Source: Diadophis punctatus similis (taxonomy: Eukaryota > Chordata > Lepidosauria > Squamata > Dipsadidae). Taken from it: a DNA stretch of 64,000 bases. A program made the position numbers and the translations under genes. Location: assembly GCA_023053685.1 (NCBI GenBank), contig JALIGW010000003.1, positions 49,929,996 through 49,993,995 of the forward strand, written 5' to 3'. Of this stretch, positions 55,032 through 64,000 are shown piece after piece; position 1 is the first letter of the stretch; each line of letters opens with the position of its first letter. Below the pieces are notes generated by a model, which saw nothing but the letters and a program-made list of their open reading frames with translations, searched no databases and was not told the origin of the DNA.

Positions 55032-57221
55032 GAACCTGAGGTTGGCCTTGCCCAGACAACAGAATGTCTAACTTAATAAAGAATAGCATAATTGCTGCAA
55101 GGTTGACATCTTTAATCTACATTTCTATCTTCTTCCTTCTTTTTAAAGTAGAACTTTAACATGGGTAGTACTTTATTGGGAAAGTAAAACTTCCCAAAGC
55201 TCAATACTGTACATATTTCTCAGAAATTTTGGGGATGAAACAGGAGGAACAGCCTAAAAAGAAAAAGGTCTTTTGTTTCAAAAGTCTCATTTTCAATTCC
55301 ATCAGTGGCTGATTTAACAGACAATTTTAAGCTATTTTGCTTGTCTTTACGAACAGTGAATTTTAAAAAGGAGGAATATGTAATAAAAATGTATTTAGAT
55401 AAAAATGTGCATTTAATTTTTAAAAAATAGCCCTTACCATAAATACTAAAATTGTGCAAATTTTAAATAAGAAAATATATTTATCAATGTATAACTACAG
55501 TTTCAGAAATGTAAGAATCCACTCATTCAAGAAATTGCAGACTAAGAAAAATTTGGCTAAAAATGTGTTATCCAGATGCTGTCAGATCTACTAAAAAAAC
55601 CATTGGTTGATTTGAATACGAGTCGACACATAGTCCAGAAACAACACTTATGTCATCGTCACATTGAAATGGTAGATCCCCAGGAGGCTTTTTACACATC
55701 CTTTTTACTCATGTAAAAAAGAGCAGGGCTTTGATCACCTGGTCAGACCTGCCTTTTTGTTGTTGTTGATCTGCTCCCATAATTGAATTCCCCTGATAAT
55801 AGCCATGCTGTCTTACAATAGTTGAAGTTCTGATACAATATCTCCAGATGGCAAGATTTTATGGAAGGGTTGCTATATATTGATTTCTTTATAATTTTTT
55901 AAATGTAAGTGCTGATCTTTTTAGGTTACGCAACAATAGGTAACTTGGTGGTCTTAATCTTTCTCTTTATCACTTAAGTGACACAATCATACACTAATTG
56001 CATCACATTATATTTACAGAACTTTCTATTAAAGCTTTGGTTCAAAACTGATGGTTAAAACTTAGCTTTATTGGCTGCAGGTCTCAGTATACTTTGAAAA
56101 TGAGGCCCACTGAAAAAGTAAACATAGGATTTATTTGCAAAGAGCAAGTTTTAATTCTTGCTTTTGGTAAGGGTTTTACTATGTGCTTTGTATAATCTCT
56201 CTCCCTCATTTTCTCTCTCCCACTCTCAGATCATCAAATGAGACACTTTAAATACTCTTCTGGATTTGCACTACAAAGGTGAAAAGCAGCTCAGGTCACT
56301 TGAAGACTCTTCATTTCAAGGTCCTGGGAACTTCTGGACATGTGTACTCATGAATATTTGATCTATATGCTCAGAAGATACTTCTATCAGGATAGCTATT
56401 CACCATATGTACACTTAGACCTTGGTGTTTGTGTAGTTGCAGCTGTTTGCAACTTTATAGTAATTTGCAGAGTCTTAATATATTTATTCTCTCAAACTAA
56501 AAGTTGTTGGTTATATTTCAGCATCAGGTTTACCTATATTTACTTATGATTTTCTCAATTAATCAAATATTTCGTGTTCACTTAGAATATCTGATCATAG
56601 AAACCAGATTGGTATGTCATGGTACTATACATTGTGGTGGGCTAGTTTGTAGTTCAGTATTTAATTGTTACTTGTTTTAAAATTAACAACCTTGTGAAGT
56701 TAAAAACAAAGTTATGACTGCAGACATCTCTTGCTTTCTAACAGTTCTACAATTTCTAATTGGTAGAAAGTATTTGAACTCAAATACCTCTAAAAATTAG
56801 TCTATGGTCCTAAGTTACTTTTTGAGCACCATTCTATCTTCTCAGACTTTGAGAAAATTAATCTGGTATCTGCATATAGTCTCTCTGTATATAGTGTGTG
56901 AGCGTGCGCTGGGGATAGATGCATATGTGTACAGATATACTGTATATAATTTTTATTGAATATCAGCATCAGTTAGTCTGATCTCAAACTTTTACTCCTG
57001 GAGTTCTTATGCAAATAATGTTGATTTTCTATATAAGAAAGAAACTTTGAACATTCATAAATTGATGTTTCCTTGGAAATAGATTCCATTTAAATCAGTA
57101 TCTGTCAGGCACAAACAACCAGATCCACACATGAAGAGATCAATTACCTGTTATATTGCTCAAGCCTATGCACATGTATTTTCTTACATCTGGGTAAGAC
57201 TAGATAAGGTTCAACAGCATT

Positions 57222-57224
<3 letters not shown>
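55032..57224. other. Intergenic, no clear feature
   Basis: AT-rich sequence with no exon, RNA gene or repeat family that I recognise. Confidence 0.45.

Positions 57225-57275
<51 letters not shown>
57225..57275. repeat. (TG)n microsatellite
   Basis: About 25 uninterrupted TG units. Confidence 0.97.
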
Positions 57276-57276
<1 letters not shown>

Positions 57277-58199
57277 CTTTGCCTCTTGTGCCCACACAGG
57301 GATTCCAGACTAATTACCCACTTGACTCTTCTCCCAGCTCAGCCAGTCTCTCTCCTACATCATCATTCCTATATCTCTGTTCTTCTTGAATTCCTGATTG
57401 TTGGGTTGGAAGGAATCTAAAGGTCATTTGGTCAATTTTTCTATATGGGATAAACTTCATTTTCCACAGTGGTTGGAGATACTAGCTGTTGAAATCCTAT
57501 TTATCTGGAAGGCATCAGGTTGAAGAAAGTTATTTAGCCCATTTAGTTTGGAAATGCCATCTGGAATACATGAAAAATGACCCGGTTTAGTAGTAAATAT
57601 AAATTGATGCCAATTCTGTAAGATCAGTGTACAAACAATTCTGTTAACATTATTATCTATCAGTGTTTTCTCAAATGACCATGCAGCTGTGAATTTGCTA
57701 GGGAATAAATGTAATTGTAGTCAGTGGATCTTATTTCAAAGTCCTTGTGCTTAACATGTCATCATGTTGATCTCTTTTATAGCTTAAATGTTGTTCCACA
57801 TTACACATTACACAGTACATTACACTTACTGGAATATTTGGGTATTGTGTTAATGAAAACAGTTAAGAAATAACATGTATGTTAAAGCCAACCTAGAGGG
57901 GTATTTGAACTTCATGAGATTTAAGCAACAATAGAACTTAAATTCTGAATGGGAAAAGTATTATTAACAGGGGATGGGCTCAGCAGATAATTTTCAACCA
58001 TGCATGGTTTGCATACCTTAACAATACTTTGTCTTTACAGGTCAATTTAAGCATCACATGGGAACATGTCCTTATTACCAAAGCTGTTAATGGAGGGGAA
58101 AGCAGATGAGAATCAATTTTAAATTGAAGGACAGTTTAAAGGAAGGACAGTGCCCACTTAGCTATTTCCTGCGAAAAGAGCCTTGGTTCTAGAATAGAA
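57276..58199. other. Intergenic, upstream of CpG block
   Basis: AT-rich unique sequence; no transcribed feature recognised. Confidence 0.45.
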
Positions 58200-60400
58200 C
58201 AGAATTACACCGAGCTTAAACAGTGTAGGAAACAGGTGGACCTTAGGCAGAGACCCGTTCCCTTCACCTTGCTTCTAGTCAAACTTTTATCCATCGGCCC
58301 GTGTCGGGGAGGGAAACTCATCCCTGAGCAGCTGTGCTTTCCAGCTGTGGACTCCATTTCCCAAGCTTCCTCCCTGCCCTAATGTATTCCGTTCTCAGGC
58401 CGGCTCTGTATCTGTGTGTGTGTGTGAGTGCGTGTGTGTTTGCGAGCGAGCGATCGAGCGCGCGCGTGTGTGAGTATGAGCCGCTAGGAATCCCTGAGAG
58501 AGTGGAGGCTCATTCACTGATTAGAGGCTGCTTCGAGCGGCAGCGCTGCGCCTTCCCTGGCTCTCAGCAGCCGTGTCAGGCTCTCGCTCACTCCCATGCT
58601 GGCCGAAAGCGCTTACACACACGCGCCGGGCTTAGTGCGTCCAGCTTTCCTCCTCACGCACCTCTCAGAATCCTGCCTTCCCCAGCCTGAAATCAAAGGG
58701 GGACGCCGCCTTCTGAGAAATTTGCACGGTAAGTATCTTGAAATTGCGGGGAGGGGGGGGATTTGCTGATAGAAAGTCCAGGAGCGGTGGCATTCGTCGG
58801 GAGGGAGGGGGGTTTCCATAGGTGCGTGTATCTAACTTTTCAGCGGTCGATCGCCGGAGTTTCCATTCAATTCTCTACCCTGGTACTTAAAGAGAATTCT
58901 GCAAATTCAAGGCAGTAATGTTTGGAAGAGTCAAAACTTTGCAAGTCAAGTTTGTCTCTTATTTCGCTCCGCGCCCCGTTCTCCAGAACAAAGTTTTAAG
59001 GCAAGCCATCGCTTATCGGATCTTGGGGTGGAAATGTTGGAAGGGGTGTGTGTGTGTGTGTTTGTGTATGTGGAGAGTGGAATCTTTAATGAGTATGCAT
59101 TTAAAAATCAGTGGGGTGCTCCCTCCCCTCGGAAGGCTAGCCCTGATCCCAGAACTCTCCTCCTTCCTGTCCTGCTCTTTATTTTCCTGGGGAGGAGGTG
59201 GGTAATAGTACACACAGGAGGGGGTGGGATCAGGTGCCGGAGTTGAATTCTTGCAAAATGCAAGAAAGCGGCGCGTTCCCAATTAGCGCCAACAACATTT
59301 AATTTTTTTTTTGGGAGGCGGCAATCCTTGTGCACACCACATGGAGGTATTTCCCGATTTTCGCAGGTCTCAAGGTCTCCTGATGTAACAAAGCAGTTTC
59401 CCCAAACAAAACCAAGCGGGAGAGGGGCACCTTAGGGGAAGAACGAATTAATAATTATAAATAATTATAAATAAAACCTAATGTTTTAAAACCCTGGGGT
59501 TTGGGGGTTTTGCATTTAACTAAGCCTCGCGTAACGATCGGCACCGTCTCCCCAAACGCTTTCAGTTTTACTGTAGGACGGGCGCGCATTTGAACTTTGA
59601 TTATTGGCAATTAACCAATAGCAATTAAGGACTTCTCCCTACTTTGGTCCAAGTTATTTTTCGTTGCGATAATTGTGGCGTACGTCCAATACTTAAAATT
59701 TGGATGAAAGGTTGAAGTTTCGAAAACAACTTCCTTTCTTTCAAAGAATTTCACACGCCCGCCTTTCTCCAAGAGACAAAGTCTTAGTCGCTTTGCCTGT
59801 TTGCAAGTTATTCCTGCAAGAAACAGCAAAAGGCGGTGTTGTGGTCTAGGGTGAGAGCGTGGCTACAGCGAGCAAATCGCAAACCCGTTTGGAAACCGTG
59901 GAAGGAGGAAATGGACAACGAACAGTTTGGATTCCTGGAGTAAAACTTCATGCGCCTTTAAGCTCAGAAGCTAAAAATCCTCGAGGTTTTAGTGTAATAC
60001 AGCCGCCGTCGCAAGAAAGAGGCAGGAAAAGTCAGCACAGAGGTTGCAAGGAAGGGGAAATAATTCCTCACCTTGTAGATCGAAATGCATAAAAACCATC
60101 TGCTTGAGCACAATGAAATCATTAGGCAGTGACCAATTCAGGAGTTGCGTTGAATGCTTTCGCCTTCCAGACAGGAAATGTGCAGAGAAGGGATTGTTGC
60201 AATAAATTCAAACAACTCGAGTCATCCGCACGTTTGATGAGCTTTGGTAGTTTTAAAAAGAAAATAAACCCTGAACCGAATATAGAAATCGGGACAGAGG
60301 GAAGATATCCTCCCCCGCACTTGTTTCCTGGAAGGGACGAAAATTTCGTTTTCTTTGCAATGCGCTGAACTGGTTTTGTCCTGAAGTTTACAGGCGCAAA
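58200..60400 (+). promoter_or_regulatory. CpG-rich promoter block of a plus-strand gene (RNF220 candidate)
   Basis: CpG density rises sharply at about 58240 and decays past 60.4 kb. It holds a weak ZNF143-like site ('actccatttcccaagct', 58351-58367), CpG-rich tracts such as 'gagcgagcgatcgagcgcgcg', and a strong donor at 58728/58729. In human, ERI3 (minus) and RNF220 (plus) are divergent neighbours. The spacing and orientation here match that arrangement. No RNF220 coding sequence is present in the window, so the name is inference. Confidence 0.5.
58300..58728 (+). other. RNF220: Candidate 5'-untranslated exon 1 of RNF220; 5' end unknown
   Basis: Ends in tttgcacg|gtaagtatc, a near-consensus donor (GT at 58729-58730). 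The only long plus frame within it (58334-58690) lacks similarity to RNF220 and is cysteine/serine-rich, so I treat the exon as noncoding. RNF220 is an E3 ubiquitin ligase whose first coding exon would be further right. The 5' end shown is a guess within the CpG block. Confidence 0.4.
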
Positions 60401-63400
60401 ACAGTTGAGATTTCTGGTTATTAAAAAGAAAAACCAAAAACCAACGGCCGGGCACGGCAGGGTGAATTTATTGAAAGGGATTTCTTTTGATTTCCTGTAT
60501 CACCCAGATATACTTCTGGGACACTTCTCTCGTTTTCTTTTTTGTTGTATTTAGTGAAATGGGAAGATCGGAAGCTTCTTTTTTAATTCTGTTGTTTAAA
60601 ACTATATAAACCAGTTGCATTCTTTGGTGCTCAGGCTAATAACCCGGCAAAGACACCTGTTTTAATTTGCACTGGAAAAAGTAAGATAAAAGTGGGGTTT
60701 CTTTTCCCCTGCTGAAATTTGAATCACGGTGTTTTTTTTTCTGTTGATAACTAGGGATTTGGGAAGATAGGTAAAAGCCAAATCGGATATATATATAGAG
60801 TTTTGAGTAGTTTTCTCCCTTCCCCCCCATTAAGCTCCGAGAAAACTTAAAAATTTTCTGTATCTAGTTTAGATCCGGGCTGGAGAAAGATCCCAATTGT
60901 TGACAGGTCAGAGCAGCAGTGAATCATTACTTTTTTCATTCATACCTTTTTTGTGAACTTTGATTTTTTTGGAAAGGATTTTTGTAAAGTTGGCAAACAA
61001 TAGATGTATTATATAGCCTTGGGAATAAAAAAATCTATGTACATTTACATTGCTTTTTCCTCTGCAAAGGCTGGTACCTTAATTTTTCTCTCAAGGTTTT
61101 CTTTTCTCTTTTTCCTGAAATAACAAGTTTTCTGCAGGAAAAGAGCCTCCCCCCCCTGCAAAATTGGAGCGAATCAAAGTGGCTGCTTTTCTGTTATATC
61201 TGGGGACCCGATTTTGTATTATATTTTTTTAAATAGTTATTCATACCTTTGAAAGTGGTGGCCTGAGTTTCAAACCACAGAGATGATTATACTTACTCTA
61301 CCGTCTTCTCCAGCCCCCCCCCCTTTTTACTAATTGTTTGCATTCTTTTTGTACTTACCCTTAGAACTCAGTCTCCCAAATATTAATTAATGGCAAGATA
61401 TGCCAACCTGTAGAATTCCTTAATTTAAGACTGGATTTTTTTTCTTTGTACTGTCAGGTCCCGTATTTGTTGAGAATTTATTAGGAGGAAATCCAGTTTA
61501 GTTTAATGCCTAACACATATGAGCACTTTAATTCCCCAACAGCTGGAATGGTTGCTTTGTAAAGATTAGGATTTTTTAACCACAAATGCATTTTTAAATT
61601 CCTGTTTCTCAACTTACATGATTAAGAAGCACTAAGAGAGCCAACCTGTAGTATCTAAAGGTACCCTCCAATATCTTTTTGAGGCTTGTACTTTTTATGA
61701 AAAATAAAGTTAGGTTTACATTTTTTTTCTTCCGTTGGCAATAAGCAGGAAAAAAAATCATAGATCTGTATTGTGTCATTTTAATTCCAAACATTTAAAA
61801 ATAGCCAAAAATTATAAAAATCTAACCAATATCATCAGCACAGAATACCTCTTTTAATTAAGAATTTAAAAACAATTTGTTACATAAAAACTGGTTGTTT
61901 GTCTTCTCTAAATATATTTTTAGGCTACCACCTGTAGCTTAAGACTACCTTTTAAAAAACTCATTTATATACTTCATATAAATGATTAGAAGGCTGTATC
62001 ATGAATAGTTTTGCTTCCTTGAGACAATTTTTAGCTAATTAAACATAATTCTATGTTGATTAATAAATTAAAAAAAAATGCAAGTTGCACCTGACATACT
62101 AGATTTCATTCTAGGTTTAGATGTTTATGATAGTGTTTCTATTTTCACATTGATTCAGTTTGTACTTTTAAAAGATGCAGATGGTGGGTGCCCTTATGTT
62201 CAAATATTTTTTATCCATCAACTGGAAATCTTGTAAATGTAGGAAATCAGAATATAGGCTTCCGAGAGTTCGTCTAACGGAGATAACCAATGGACAGTTA
62301 TATGTAGCTTCATAGATTTATCTCCACCCCCTTGGCCACCTCCACTCCTTGTTTAGTTAATTTAACAAAGACTTTTTGCAATCTGTTTGGAGTTTGTCTG
62401 ATGCCATGGAAAAGTATCTGCTGATTTATTTGGTTGCTTTTCGATTTCTGTCGCTAGACTGTCTTTTCTCTTCCTTTCAGCGAGGATGTCAGCTGTTATT
62501 ACTTCCTATTGATCCCTTTGCAAAGTGAGAAGTGAACTAAAATTAATGTCAATTCCACTGCTCGGATCAATAGCTGGAGTTATTTTAATCTGGATTTGCA
62601 CAGGGTGCTAAATTAAAAAAAATCAGCATAGAGGCAAAAAGTAACAGTTACTTACTTTGGCTGTACCCACTGACTTCTCGTCACCAAAATATTTTTTCAG
62701 GCTGATTATCCTGCAATCCATATTTTTTTAATTAAGCAGGCCAGTTAGTTTTCTTATTTTGGGTTCCATATTTAAAAACCAATGACATTTTGACTTTGGG
62801 AGTGCATTAACTATAGATTTTCATAATGACTGGTCTTGCCGCAGCTTCATCCATACATGCTTTAATGATGGCAGTGATTGGGAATAATAGCATGGGATAA
62901 AGTGTTGACAGAAGATATGTAATAGACAAGGGGAAAATGATGCAGGAGTTTTTAAAAATAAAATTCAGTCTGAACCATTATTAAAATATGTTGATTTATT
63001 GTCAAATGAAAAAGATAGCTGGAACGATTCACACTATTCTGTAAGGAGTGTTCAGTATGGCTTCCATTAAATACATTTAATATAAGCAGGGATAGTGGCA
63101 TTAGTGATATATTCTTCACCCTCTTTCATTCCCTTGGAGATTGTGGTTACCATATGCCAGTTCAGATGATGTTTCTTTCCCTAGGTAAATTATGTATACA
63201 TTTTTGCTTTAAAATTAATCAAATAAATATCCAGATTTCCCATAACCCTTTTCCACTATTGTAGTTTTTGGTTTTACATTTGATTATGTTTCATCTTTAA
63301 TCATTTCATTGTTCAGAAAGATCACCCAAAATAGTGCTGATAAGATTACCCTTGCCATGTCTACATCCACAGCTAAAACTCAGATGAAAGTTATTAAAGA

Positions 63401-64000
63401 TGTGAAAGTGATTCAAAAAACGTTAATGAAATACTTCTAATCTTTTAGCACTGTTTTGTACAAGAAAGGAAGCCAATGCAGTAGAAATACGATGTTGTCA
63501 GTCCATCTTCACACTACTATACTGTCAAACTTCTGGGTACAGGATAGAAGAAAAGGAAATGTTATTTCTGCACTGCATGAAGGATGTAGTAAGCATTCCA
63601 TAGAGTTTGTTAACCTAGGCTTGCCATTCAGATAATACAAAAGCCACTCCATTAGAAACGGGATCCTTTTAGTAAGTTTTATTTGCTAGGCCTGACCTCC
63701 TAGAACGAACAGACACATTTTGTACTGCTTTTTTATTATATGATTTTTGTTTTTGTTTTTTGAGTGCTGTAAGGCTAGTATATTGTTTTAAAGTAAGCCT
63801 TTGTATATTAAAGTGAAGTGAATTCTAGCATACTTAATGGCTGGGGCAGAAATTTAAAAAGAAACAAAAGGAATGCTAATGTTATTATAATAGGGGAATG
63901 AGTTTTCAAGCCTAGATAGGATTAGAAGCAAAGTTTGTAAATACATATGCACATAGAGGAAGTATATGTATATACATATACATAGGGGGGGGAAGAGAGA
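58729..64000 (+). other. Putative RNF220 intron 1, mostly unique sequence
   Basis: Nearly free of transposons, unlike 27-55 kb, with poly-T and poly-C runs. A stretch around 62250-62600 lacks repeats and contains an acceptor-like 'cttttctcttcctttcag' (to 62480). No coding exon recognised. Confidence 0.4.
62481..62524 (+). other. Speculative small exon in the putative RNF220 intron
   Basis: A pyrimidine tract plus CAG (62461-62480) is followed by 44 bases and then gcaaa|gtgagaag, a usable donor. The interior includes ATGTCAGCTGTTATTACTTC and a stop after eight codons. This is splice-site logic only. Confidence 0.15.

Noticed and set aside
54655..55071. 138-codon plus frame
   Set aside because: Runs through a GC-rich MITE, has no domain and overlaps both MITE termini.
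58334..58690. 118-codon frame in the CpG island
   Set aside because: GC-rich sequence yields long open frames by chance; no similarity to RNF220 recalled, and it lies in a probable noncoding exon.
1..64000. CRISPR arrays, prokaryotic operons or integrons
   Set aside because: No regularly spaced repeats or bacterial gene organisation; the tandem arrays are minisatellites and the palindrome array belongs to a retrotransposon leader.

Overview
The window is vertebrate, intron-rich, AT-rich DNA, almost certainly from a squamate reptile and plausibly a snake. It carries two Sauria-type SINEs, a SPIN hAT transposon, CR1, L2-like, L3-like, RTE-like and R4-like LINE pieces, a DIRS element, and small DNA transposons of kinds I know from squamates. 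There are no bacterial features, and nearly all long open frames lie in transposons or simple repeats.

Only two host genes can be supported. On the minus strand, one coding exon of ERI3 (3'-5' exoribonuclease of the ERI1 family) lies at 14274-14545. Its likely promoter and first exon sit in the CpG-rich block near 27.0-27.7 kb, so roughly 1-27400 is the 5' part of ERI3 and its large introns. The second CpG-rich block (58.2-60.4 kb) ends a likely untranslated first exon at a strong plus-strand donor (58728/58729). By human gene order this should be RNF220, the divergent neighbour of ERI3, so 58729-64000 would be its first intron. The RNF220 identity is inferred from synteny, not read from protein sequence.

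Layout: 1-5.8 kb, ERI3 intron with an R4-like LINE remnant, small DNA transposons and a Helitron-like element with a minisatellite. 5.8-12.9 kb, a DIRS tyrosine-recombinase retrotransposon on the minus strand with inverted terminal repeats, an internal complementary region, decayed gag, RT/RNase H and recombinase, and an LTR-like insertion in gag. 12.9-27.4 kb, the ERI3 exon, a GA microsatellite, SINEs and LINE remnants. 27.4-58.2 kb, the intergenic interval, dominated by one young-looking L2-like LINE family: a nearly full-length minus copy (32.6-35.8 kb) and five 5'-truncated plus copies. One of those lies inside a SPIN element and both insertions keep perfect 8-bp target duplications. 58.2-64 kb, CpG island and mostly unique intron.

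I did not find a convincing new biological system. The most instructive structures are the SPIN/L2 nest, the DIRS architecture with an array of short palindromes in its leader, the Helitron-like minisatellite carrier, and the paired CpG-rich promoters. LINE, MITE and SINE family names come from memory of such repeats and were not checked against a library.
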